DNA from: CAISDA01 sp050258555
GTDB lineage: Bacteria; Bacteroidota; Ignavibacteria; UBA10030; UBA8401
NCBI GenBank assembly: GCA_050258555.1
Contig: JBLMZA010000147.1
Location: 1-33,750 of the forward strand
Length of the DNA: 33,750 bases
Reading direction: 5' to 3'
The position numbers and the translations under genes are program-made. Numbering within the stretch: the first letter of the stretch is position 1; the number at the start of each line of letters is the position of its first letter. A model generated the notes under the pieces. It did not search any database and was not told where the DNA came from. It saw nothing but the letters and a program-made list of their open reading frames with translations. Below, piece by piece: positions 21,963 to 29,630 of this stretch.

Positions 21963-23088
21963 GCGGCGGCATCCTGTAGCGTCCGATCTTCAGTTCGTTC
22001 AGAATCGCGCGGCATTCCTCGTGCATCGTCCCGAGAATGCCGCGTTCTTTTTCCAGCGCCGCCTCGCGCGTCATCTTTTCCTCGCGGATGAAATTGCACG
22101 AGTTCACGCCTTCCACCGAAATGCCGTACATCCGCACGTTGTCGTAATTGCCGAGGCAGTGCAGCGCGCAGTCCCACCTGGTTTCCTTGTCCGGAGGATG
22201 CTTCCATCCGAGTTCCTGCTCAAGAAGCGGGATTGTCTTGAGCGAATCCCATCCGATGTAATCGAAGAAGTGGACGAAGACCGCGCGGCCATTTTCGAAC
22301 GGGGGAACGGCATGCGGCCGCAGCGCATACGAAAGCGGGAAGCCGAGCTTCAGGCGTTGGATGATGCTGATACAGGCATACGAGAGCGCATGCATGCCGA
22401 CGTAGGAGCGCATGAGCCGGAAGAGATCCTTTCGCTGTGTGCGATCGGATGCGAGCCGTATGAGCTTGCGCGCGATTTTCCGCGCGGCATAGCGCGCGAG
22501 CGATTCGCTTCGGACTTCAAGGTTTTTGTACTCGAGATAGTTCGATGCCGCGCCGGATTCGAGGGCGGAGCTTCCCCAGATGATGAACGGCGTTCCGTAT
22601 GCGCGCGCGGTTTCGATCGCCACCGTGCGAAGAATCGCCTCGCAGTTGCCGCAGGGGTGCCAGAATTCACCGATCCGCGTCGAGACGCGGAGGCTTTCTT
22701 TCAGCATGGTGCGGCGAAGACGGCCCGATGTGTCGACTTCGCGCAGCGGCACGCCGAGCACCGTGCAGGCATTGCGCGCATTGGTCAGGGCGAGCTCGTG
22801 CTGGAATCCGGAATTGTGCATCACGGCAATTGGCGAGAGGCCGAGCTCCTTCACCACATAGTACAGAATGAATGTGCTGTCTTTGCCTCCGCTCAAGGGC
22901 ACGACGCAGTCACAGGCTCCGGCTTTCGGCTTCGACTCAAGGAGTTCCTTCAGGGCGTTCCTGCCCCAGACAGGATGGAGGGGCTGATAGGTGAGGCAGA
23001 AATTGCAGACGCCGTCTTCGTTGAATGAGATGCCGGGATAGGTTTCCGGCAGGATGCACTTCGAGCAGGTTCTGATGGTTCGTTCCAT
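21919..23088 (-). CDS. N-acetyl sugar amidotransferase (WbpG/PseA-like)
   Basis: A 389-residue protein. The N-terminus has a C-x2-C-x16-C-x2-C cluster (Cys8, 11, 28, 31), probably a zinc site. The PP-loop is PLSGGKDSTF (about 64-73), which binds ATP. A second cysteine pair occurs in WHPCGNCEAIL, then FIIWGSSALESG. This matches the family that installs acetamidino groups on N-acetyl sugars in O-antigen, pseudaminic and legionaminic acid pathways, using ammonia from a HisH/HisF-like pair. Those partners, and other nonulosonate genes, are not in the window, so the pathway is unresolved. GGGAGG about 7 bases upstream supports ATG 23088. A 16-base palindrome (23151-23166) lies in its upstream region. 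Confidence 0.85.
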   Translation of the reverse strand: MERTIRTCSKCILPETYPGISFNEDGVCNFCLTYQPLHPVWGRNALKELLESKPKAGACDCVVPLSGGKDSTFILYYVVKELGLSPIAVMHNSGFQHELALTNARNACTVLGVPLREVDTSGRLRRTMLKESLRVSTRIGEFWHPCGNCEAILRTVAIETARAYGTPFIIWGSSALESGAASNYLEYKNLEVRSESLARYAARKIARKLIRLASDRTQRKDLFRLMRSYVGMHALSYACISIIQRLKLGFPLSYALRPHAVPPFENGRAVFVHFFDYIGWDSLKTIPLLEQELGWKHPPDKETRWDCALHCLGNYDNVRMYGISVEGVNSCNFIREEKMTREAALEKERGILGTMHEECRAILNELKIGRYRMPPLRASASPEETAPNR

Positions 23089-23150
23089 GGGCGCGCCTCC
23101 CCTCGCGGCTTTGTCACTTGCACGGTACCGATTGCCGGCGCCGGATGCAA

Positions 23151-23166
23151 GTTAGAAAATTCTAAC
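23151..23166. promoter_or_regulatory. Palindrome upstream of the amidotransferase gene, possible operator
   Basis: GTTAGAAAATTCTAAC has 7-base arms (GTTAGAA/TTCTAAC) around a 2-base centre. It lies about 65 bases before the start codon, just upstream of a weak TTGCAT-N17-TACCGT promoter candidate on the minus strand. The size and symmetry are typical of a dimeric regulator site. Confidence 0.4.
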
Positions 23167-23229
23167 AAAGCCCGAAGGGGAAGCGCACCCTCGTTACATG
23201 CCTCATGTCACTTGCCAGGCCTGCCCGGT

Positions 23230-25317
23230 TCAGAGGGTCGCGAGGCGTTTCACCTGCGTTTTTTTCGGCAGGGAAGGCGATGCGGCCGTGTGCGGCTCGA
23301 GCTGTGCATTCAGCGAGAATTCCGAGAGCAGCTGCTGCAGGTTCTGCGTGAGGCGGTTCAGGTCCTCGGCCGCATGCGCGATCTGCTCTGTGCCCGCGGC
23401 GGACTGCTGTGTGACGCTCGAGATCGCTTCGATATTCTTCGAAATCTGCTCCGAGGCTGTCGACTGCTCTTCGCTTGCCGCGGCGACCTGCGTGACAACC
23501 GACACCACCTTTTCCGAACCGGCGATGATCTGCGCGAGCGATGCGCCCGATTTTTCGGCCAGGAGCCTTCCGCTTTCGACTTCTTCCGTTCCCTGGCGCA
23601 TCGATTGGACGGCATCGGATGTATCCTTCTGGATCTGCTTGATCATCTGTGCGATTTCCTTCGTGGCCTTCGTCGTGCGTTCTGCAAGTTTCCTTACCTC
23701 ATCGGCAACGACGGCAAAGCCCCGGCCCTGCTCTCCCGCACGCGCCGCTTCAATCGCCGCATTCAAGGCAAGAAGATTCGTCTGGTCTGCGATGTCGTCG
23801 ATCACCTGCACGATCTCGCCGATTTCATCGGAGGATTTGCCGAGCGCTTCAACCGTCTTGGCCGAGCGCGACACGACATCCGCAATCCGGTTCATGCCGT
23901 CGATCGTCTGACGCACGACTGCTCCGCCTTCGCGGGCGCTTTCACCGGATTCCTTGGCGATCTTCGCCGCCTCTCCGGCATTCTTTGTCGTATCAAGGAT
24001 CGTCTTCGTCATCTCTTCGACCGCAACAGCCACTTCCGTGGCCTGCTGCGTCTGTTCCTGGGTGCCGGCGGCCATCTCTTCTGCCGAAGAGGAGATCTGG
24101 TTGCTGGCGCTGGCCGTGGCTTCGGCCGATTCGGAGACTTTTGTCAGCGCCCGGTCGAGTGACTCTCCAAGATGATTGACGCTCTCCTTGATGACCAGAA
24201 ACGCTCCGCGGTATTCTCCCTGCATGCGGATGGTCAGATCGCCCGTGGACATCGCTTTCAAGACACCCGTGCTTTCTTCCATGGGATGCACAAACGCATC
24301 GACGGTGTTGTTGAGTCCTTTCACGAGCTGCTTGTATGTGCCCTCGAAGCGCCCGGCGTTCCCGCGGGTATGCAGATCTCCGTTTTCCGCCGCGCCGATG
24401 ACCGTGTTCATTTCGTCGACGACATTTTTCAGGATGCCGCGCGAGCGTTCAAACGACTCGACGCTCCCGCGCGTCTGGCGGATGATGCCGTCGATCGCGC
24501 GGGAAAGGTCGCCCACTTCATCCTTCGCATCCATTTCGAGATAGGGCGTGCCAGTCACAACGGAATATTCGATATCGCCCTCGGCAAGCGCGTCGAGGCC
24601 TTTGCCGAGATTGGTGACGCAGAGCGATCGCAGCTGTTCGACACGCTCTCCGATCGTGCGGATCGGGCGGCTGATCATCCGCGCGATGAAATAGCCGAAG
24701 CCGATCGCCATGAGCACGCCGAGCGCGATGGCCGCATACATCGCTCCCGTGGCCCGCCCGGCGAGCGTCGTGTTATTGGTGGCATATTTTTCGGCTGCAA
24801 GGAGCTTGAGACGGCATAATTCCTCGAGCGCCTTCTGCTCGGATTCGGCTGTCTGGCGCAGGGCGCCGGTCATCGCTGTATACGATTCGGCATCGTCGTT
24901 CCTGCGCGCGACATCGAAGAACTTTTTCAACTCGGCGCCGTAGGCCGCATGCGAAGCCATAAAGACGGCGAACGCTTTCTTCGTATTCTCAAGCTGGATC
25001 GTTTTCCCGAACCGAACCGCTTTCTCTTCGACCGTCCGATGCAGCTCCTTGATCTTGCGGATCTTTTCTTCTGCAACTGCAGGGTCGCTTTCAAGGATCA
25101 CATCGCGCGTGAAGGCGCGCATGCGCTGAAAGTCGGTCGAAATATCGAGCATGTCGGCGAGCGGCGCGGTCATGAGCGTGTAGAGCTCTGTGTCGGCGTC
25201 ATTGATGCTGTGTATGCTCAGAATGCCTGTGACGCCGATGAGCGCAGCCATGAGCGCCATGAGCATGAAACTGATGAACAACTTCGTTGCAATGTGCAGA
25301 TTTTTAAACCAAACCAT
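23230..25317 (-). CDS. Methyl-accepting chemotaxis protein with tandem HAMP domains
   Basis: A 695-residue receptor. TM1 (about 12-33) is followed by a four-helix-bundle periplasmic sensor domain to about 185, then TM2 (about 190-212). A HAMP domain (RPIRTIGERVEQL through EVGDLSRAIDG) and two further HAMP-like units follow (GAAENGDLHTR and LKAMSTGDLTIR). The long methyl-accepting coiled coil has the conserved hairpin tip DQTNLLALNAAIEAARAGEQ near 505. The C-terminus (KKTQVKRLATL) lacks the CheR/CheB-binding pentapeptide. It should control a CheA kinase in response to a periplasmic ligand; no che genes are in the window. AGGAG about 5 bases upstream supports ATG 25317. A strong sigma-54 promoter lies about 70 bases upstream. 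Confidence 0.95.
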   Translation of the reverse strand: MVWFKNLHIATKLFISFMLMALMAALIGVTGILSIHSINDADTELYTLMTAPLADMLDISTDFQRMRAFTRDVILESDPAVAEEKIRKIKELHRTVEEKAVRFGKTIQLENTKKAFAVFMASHAAYGAELKKFFDVARRNDDAESYTAMTGALRQTAESEQKALEELCRLKLLAAEKYATNNTTLAGRATGAMYAAIALGVLMAIGFGYFIARMISRPIRTIGERVEQLRSLCVTNLGKGLDALAEGDIEYSVVTGTPYLEMDAKDEVGDLSRAIDGIIRQTRGSVESFERSRGILKNVVDEMNTVIGAAENGDLHTRGNAGRFEGTYKQLVKGLNNTVDAFVHPMEESTGVLKAMSTGDLTIRMQGEYRGAFLVIKESVNHLGESLDRALTKVSESAEATASASNQISSSAEEMAAGTQEQTQQATEVAVAVEEMTKTILDTTKNAGEAAKIAKESGESAREGGAVVRQTIDGMNRIADVVSRSAKTVEALGKSSDEIGEIVQVIDDIADQTNLLALNAAIEAARAGEQGRGFAVVADEVRKLAERTTKATKEIAQMIKQIQKDTSDAVQSMRQGTEEVESGRLLAEKSGASLAQIIAGSEKVVSVVTQVAAASEEQSTASEQISKNIEAISSVTQQSAAGTEQIAHAAEDLNRLTQNLQQLLSEFSLNAQLEPHTAASPSLPKKTQVKRLATL

Positions 25318-25384
25318 AACACTCCTCCGTAGGTGGGCATTGATGTATTGAGTGTCTCAAATGAGAATGAATGCCGTTCACACG

Positions 25385-25401
25385 CGCAAGATGCGTGCCA
25401 A
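25385..25401 (-). promoter_or_regulatory. Sigma-54 (RpoN) promoter for the chemoreceptor gene
   Basis: On the minus strand, TTGGCACGCATCTTGCG. The -24 GG (25399-25398) and -12 GC (25387-25386) are separated by the required 10 bases, and TGGCAC-N5-TTGC matches the RpoN consensus. Transcription would start near 25374, giving a leader of about 57 bases before ATG 25317. Confidence 0.6.
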
Positions 25402-25558
25402 AAGCATACTATAGAGAGGAAAATAAAAAAGGCCGGAATTACTTCGCTTTGCACACAACGCGCGTGAACGATACCGCAAATGGAAAAATCAGTTAGAATG
25501 TAAAAAAAGAGGGGAGAGAAGATGGTTAATAATGGTCAGTATGATAAAAAGTGCGGAA

Positions 25559-25607
25559 TTTTCCGGAGCGCAACAGGATGCCGCGCCTTCTGTTGCGCTC
25601 CGGAAAA
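25559..25607. repeat. Perfect 18-bp inverted repeat downstream of the SGNH-like gene
   Basis: Arms TTTTCCGGAGCGCAACAG (25559-25576) and the exact complement (25590-25607) flank a 13-base loop. The repeat lies about 10 bases after the stop of the minus-strand gene at 25618. As RNA it would be a very stable hairpin, but both strands read 5'-TTTT...AAAA-3', so no U-tract follows the stem. It may be a terminator of unusual type, a 3'-end stabiliser, or a small mobile repeat. Confidence 0.65.
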
Positions 25608-25617
25608 ATGAGGATGT

Positions 25618-27327
25618 CTATTTCATGAGTACGAACCGGCGCGTTTCGGTGAAGACCGATGTGCCGTGCACGGCATGGAGCCGGTAGAAGTAGACGCCGC
25701 TGGCAAGTGTGCCGCCGTCGAATGTCGCTGTATAGGCGCCTGCCGGCATCTCGCCGTTGGCAAGAACCGATGCCGTTCGGCCCGTCACATCATACACGAC
25801 GAGCGAGACGCGGCTCCGTTCGGCGAGCGAGAAACGGATCGTCGTCGAGGGATTGAAGGGATTCGGATAATTCTGATCGAGTGCGAAGACCGTCGGCGTC
25901 ACTTCCCCGACGCGTTCGACGGCGGTGATCTTTTCGCCCACGCCCGAAAGCGGCAGTCTGGTGACCCGATCCATCGCATTGGAAAAGATCATGAGCGTGT
26001 CGGTGAATGCCATCACGGAATCGGGCGTGAACGAGACATTCAGCGTGAGCGTGTCAGCAGTCAGGACATTCATGCGTGAGGAAGCCGATGCGACCGCGCA
26101 GCGGAATGCGCTGGTGCGCGTCACCATCGAATCGATCGTGAGCGCATTGACCGAACTGTTGCTGACGGAGAGCTGCTTGACGAGCGTCTTCGACTTCATC
26201 ACGCTTCCGAAATCGAGCGCCGCCGGCGAAAACATGATGCGGGGAGAAGGCGAGTTGCCGCTGAGCGGGATCGCCGAAGGCCGCACCGACGCATTTGTAT
26301 AGAGAAAGAGCGTGTCCTTGTACGCGCGCGTTGAATCCGGAGTGAACACGACCTTGACGACCGAGGAATCTCGCTGCGTCACATTGGCCCTGGTAAATGC
26401 CGCAGAAAACTGCCGCGTGCGCGTTCGCACCGAATCGATCAGGAGCTGCCCCGGCGATGCATTGCTGACGACGATGCTCTGCGTGATCGGAATGCCCCTG
26501 GCCCGGTCTCCGAATGCGATGGACGACCGGTCTGTGCTCATGACCGGGGGATGAGCGGCCGCAAGGATGGCGTCGAACATTTCCTTGACGAACACGGGCG
26601 CAATAGCGACCGTGGCCGCCTTGTTCGGATGGCTGTCCACCGAGTCCACGGCGTATTTCCAAAGCAGCTTGCCGTCCTTGCCCGCGGTCTTGTGATAATA
26701 GTCGAACACGAACGCATTGTTCGGGAACGCGCCGAACTCCGCATCGAGTCCCGCCGCAAGCGTGTCTTTCATCCACGTGCAGAACCGGTTCGAGAGCGTC
26801 GCCTGCGAATCCGTCGTCACGCGCGGAGTCAGCGGGGCGTTCGTCCAGATGATGAAGAAATTCTCCGGGTGCTTCTTCATCGTCCTCACGATCGAGCGCA
26901 GATGCCATTTGTAATTGTAGATCGTTTTTGCTTCCGGCTTGAGCGTATCAGAAGTCGAGCCTTCCCCCGTCATCTGGCAGGAGGGGAAGCAGGATTTGAT
27001 GACGACGATCTTGTTGGCCGCCAGAATCGGCCGGATGTCCGCCGTCGTATCCTTGTTGTCGAAGATGCCGCGCCATCGCACCCATTCGTTATCGGGAGCG
27101 ACAGGCCAGTGCCGCTCTTCAAGCGAGAAGGCGCTCGAATCTTTCAGATTGTGAGCCTTGTTGTAGGCGGTGATTTCCTGCGGAACGCTGACGGTTGTGT
27201 CGTTCGGTCCCCAGATGTGATACCCTGTGGAATGATGGAGGAAGATGCCGCTGGTGAATTTCGTGGACTGCGCGGATGCACTGATCGGAAGGACGACGCA
27301 AAGCAACACCGAAAACAAAGTTTTCAT
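25618..27327 (-). CDS. SGNH-like secreted protein with two ASH-type domains and T9SS tail
   Basis: A 569-residue exported protein. The signal peptide ends ISASAQ (about 20). The N-terminal domain has SGNH-hydrolase-like marks: Ser33 in FLHHSTG, Asn163 in IIWTNAPLTP, and Asp231-x-His233 in DSHPN. Two beta domains of the ASH/HYDIN type follow (about 265-360 and 363-462), each with the pattern I.FG.....T...V.VSN and ending PLSG. The T9SS domain (about 478-569) begins LDQNYPNPFNPSTTI. It is probably a surface esterase or deacylase acting on glycans, but the substrate is unknown. ATG 27327 is preceded by GGGGAG and matches the signal peptide start; the frame is open to 27357. A near-perfect promoter lies about 80 bases upstream. 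Confidence 0.78.
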   Translation of the reverse strand: MKTLFSVLLCVVLPISASAQSTKFTSGIFLHHSTGYHIWGPNDTTVSVPQEITAYNKAHNLKDSSAFSLEERHWPVAPDNEWVRWRGIFDNKDTTADIRPILAANKIVVIKSCFPSCQMTGEGSTSDTLKPEAKTIYNYKWHLRSIVRTMKKHPENFFIIWTNAPLTPRVTTDSQATLSNRFCTWMKDTLAAGLDAEFGAFPNNAFVFDYYHKTAGKDGKLLWKYAVDSVDSHPNKAATVAIAPVFVKEMFDAILAAAHPPVMSTDRSSIAFGDRARGIPITQSIVVSNASPGQLLIDSVRTRTRQFSAAFTRANVTQRDSSVVKVVFTPDSTRAYKDTLFLYTNASVRPSAIPLSGNSPSPRIMFSPAALDFGSVMKSKTLVKQLSVSNSSVNALTIDSMVTRTSAFRCAVASASSRMNVLTADTLTLNVSFTPDSVMAFTDTLMIFSNAMDRVTRLPLSGVGEKITAVERVGEVTPTVFALDQNYPNPFNPSTTIRFSLAERSRVSLVVYDVTGRTASVLANGEMPAGAYTATFDGGTLASGVYFYRLHAVHGTSVFTETRRFVLMK

Positions 27328-27407
27328 GACTTTCTCCCCTTCAAAATGAAACTCCAACGAGCACGAATGGCGTCCTCTGCCTTGCCTGGGAAGGACGGCC
27401 GTGGTGC

Positions 27408-27436
27408 TATATACAAAAAAGTCCGATCCGTGTCAA
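27408..27436 (-). promoter_or_regulatory. Near-consensus sigma-70 promoter for the SGNH-like gene
   Basis: On the minus strand, a perfect -35 TTGACA (27436-27431), an exact 17-base spacer and -10 TATATA (27413-27408). Transcription would start near 27401, about 75 bases before ATG 27327. Confidence 0.7.
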
Positions 27437-27512
27437 GCGGCGGCGGTGCAACGACTGAAGGCATGCCTGTGTTAATAGGTGAAGAGAAGGAACAACGAGG
27501 AGGACCACCGCC

Positions 27513-29543
27513 ATGAGCCGACATGTGATCACCGGCATTGCCGCATTCGGATTCATCATCGGCGCCGCCATTGCGGCAGTTGTGCCCTGCCGGCTGCCCG
27601 CCCAGACATCCTCCGGACGCGAGCCCGAGGGCGTGCGCGTCGACGTGAAGGAAACCCTCAACGCGCTCATCGGGGAGGAAGACACCGACGGCGATCACAA
27701 GATCACGGTGGATGACATACACCGGGCGCGCACGGGCCGGGGCGACCAGCACTTCTGGCTTACGGCCGTCGACGGTTCGAAGTACGAGATCTCGGGCGCC
27801 TACTACCTCGCCAATCTGCTGCAGGAACTGCGGCTCGCGCTCGAGGCGGGAAAAGACACGGCCGTGATCGATCCGCGAAAAGTGTTCGATCGTCCCACGC
27901 ACCACATCTCGCGCATGATCCGCGATATCTGCTGGGAAGGGCTGACCCGCCGCATGGATGCGCGGGGACTGCTGACCATCCTTTCCGATGAGAAGATGAA
28001 AACGGCCGACGGCTGCCGCTACGTCTACGTTCCCGAAGAGGATACCGAGGCCTTCGACTTCTATTCCCATGTGGCCGCGGAAAATGCCGCGGCAAACATC
28101 CGCGTCGTGAAGCTGCCATCGGTGCTCACGCCGGAGTATCTGCATCGGCTCGAACCCCGGCACGGCATTCTCTCGCTCGACATCGTGAAGGACGCCGAAG
28201 GCCGGGCCGCCGCCGTTCCCTACGTCGTTCCGGGCGGACGGTTCAACGAACTGTACGGATGGGACAGTTACTTCATCGTGCTCGGCCTGCTTGCCGACGA
28301 GAAGACAGCACTTGCGCGCTCGATGGTCGATCAGCAGGTCTACGAAATCAATCATTATGGGAAAATCCTGAACGCCAACCGCACCTATTATCTCTCGCGC
28401 TCGCAGCCGCCCTTTCTCACGTCGATGGTCCGCGCGGTCTATGAGCGTCTGCCGAAGAACGATTCGACCAAAGCATGGCTTCACCGCTCGATTGAAGCGG
28501 CGGTCAGGGAATACACGCATGTGTGGATGGGTCCGGACCGGCTGCTCTCCATCGGCCTGAGCCGCTACTTCGATACGGGCCGCGGCCCGTGTCCCGAAGT
28601 CGAGCCGGGCCATTATGACGATACGTTCCAAGCATACGCCGCAAAGCACCACATGCCCTGGCATGAGTTCGAAAAAGCCTGGCGCTCGGGACGCATACAG
28701 GATCCGGAGCTCGACGAGTACTTCGTTCATGACCGCGCCATGCGCGAGTCGGGTCATGACACGAGCTACCGGCTCATCAACCGCGCGGCCGATCTGGCGA
28801 CGATCGACCTCAATTCGCTGCTCTATAAGATCGAAACCGATATCGCCGATGTGATCGAGCGCGAGTTCAACGACACGTTCACGCTCACCGACGGAACGCG
28901 TGTGCGCACTCAGGACTACCGTGAGCGCGCCGCACGGCGCAAGGCGCTCATCAACACGTATTGCTGGGACCGCGAGGCCGGCATTTTCTACGACTACAAT
29001 GCGAAGATCAACGAGCGCACCGGATATCTGTCCCCGGCCTCGTTCTATCCGCTCTGGGCCGGACTCGCCTCGAAGGAGCAGGCCCGATCGCTCGTGGAGC
29101 GTGCGCTGCCCGCGCTCGAGCAGGCCGGAGGCGTTGCCGCATCGAGCGAGGCGTCGCGCGGGCCGCTGTCCGACAAGCGCAAGGAGCGCCAATGGGATTA
29201 TCCGAACGGCTGGCCGCCGCATCAGATGCTCCTGTGGCATGGACTGCGGCGCTACGGCTTCGACTCGGTCGCGCAGCGCCTGGCCTACCGCTGGCTCTAT
29301 GCGATGACGCTTAATGCCGTCCAGTACAACGGCACGATCACCGAGAAGCTCAACGTCGTCACCCGCACGCATGCCGTCTTTGCCGAGTACGGAAACGTGG
29401 GCACGAAGTTCGCCTACATCACGCGCGAAGGCTTCGGCTGGTCGAACGCCTCCTATCAGGTCGGACTTGGACTGCTCAGCCCCGGGCGCCGCGCCGAGCT
29501 CGACCGCCTTATCCCGCCGGAGTGGATCTTCAAGAAGGAGTGA
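27513..29543 (+). CDS. Exported GH37 trehalase of fungal neutral-trehalase type
   Basis: A 676-residue enzyme that splits trehalose into two glucose units. GH37 signatures are PGGRFNELYGWDSYF (about 240) and QWDYPNGWPP. The acid is Asp416 in RESGHDTSYR and the base is Glu639 in REGFGWSNAS. Both contexts match yeast neutral trehalase rather than E. coli TreA, whose glycine-rich GGGGEY block is missing. Residues 57-68 (DTDGDHKITVDD) form an EF-hand-like Ca2+ loop at the place where fungal neutral trehalases have one. Unlike those cytosolic enzymes, it begins with a hydrophobic export or anchor segment (about 5-31). The start is firm: AGGAGG at 27498-27503, 9 bases before the ATG. No trehalose transporter or synthase gene is adjacent. 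Confidence 0.93.
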   Translation: MSRHVITGIAAFGFIIGAAIAAVVPCRLPAQTSSGREPEGVRVDVKETLNALIGEEDTDGDHKITVDDIHRARTGRGDQHFWLTAVDGSKYEISGAYYLANLLQELRLALEAGKDTAVIDPRKVFDRPTHHISRMIRDICWEGLTRRMDARGLLTILSDEKMKTADGCRYVYVPEEDTEAFDFYSHVAAENAAANIRVVKLPSVLTPEYLHRLEPRHGILSLDIVKDAEGRAAAVPYVVPGGRFNELYGWDSYFIVLGLLADEKTALARSMVDQQVYEINHYGKILNANRTYYLSRSQPPFLTSMVRAVYERLPKNDSTKAWLHRSIEAAVREYTHVWMGPDRLLSIGLSRYFDTGRGPCPEVEPGHYDDTFQAYAAKHHMPWHEFEKAWRSGRIQDPELDEYFVHDRAMRESGHDTSYRLINRAADLATIDLNSLLYKIETDIADVIEREFNDTFTLTDGTRVRTQDYRERAARRKALINTYCWDREAGIFYDYNAKINERTGYLSPASFYPLWAGLASKEQARSLVERALPALEQAGGVAASSEASRGPLSDKRKERQWDYPNGWPPHQMLLWHGLRRYGFDSVAQRLAYRWLYAMTLNAVQYNGTITEKLNVVTRTHAVFAEYGNVGTKFAYITREGFGWSNASYQVGLGLLSPGRRAELDRLIPPEWIFKKE

Positions 29544-29630
29544 CATCCTTTTTGCTCACTCTTTTTTCATCCTTATGGACTATTGATTCATTAGGGAAGA
29601 ATTGAAAATTTGTCTTCCGGGGGGACGGGT

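Larger units (their letters stand above)
25318..25617. other. Intergenic region before the chemoreceptor gene
   Basis: About 300 bases without a gene. It holds the chemoreceptor ribosome binding site, the sigma-54 promoter at 25385-25401, an A-rich stretch (25430-25510) and the long inverted repeat at 25559-25607. No enhancer-like repeat for an RpoN activator was recognised by eye. Confidence 0.4.

Noticed and set aside
27324..29546. A 740-codon open frame on the minus strand
   Set aside because: It lies exactly opposite the trehalase gene, whose motifs are unmistakable. The antisense translation is Arg/Ala/Gly-rich with no domain. Long antisense frames are common in GC-rich genes.
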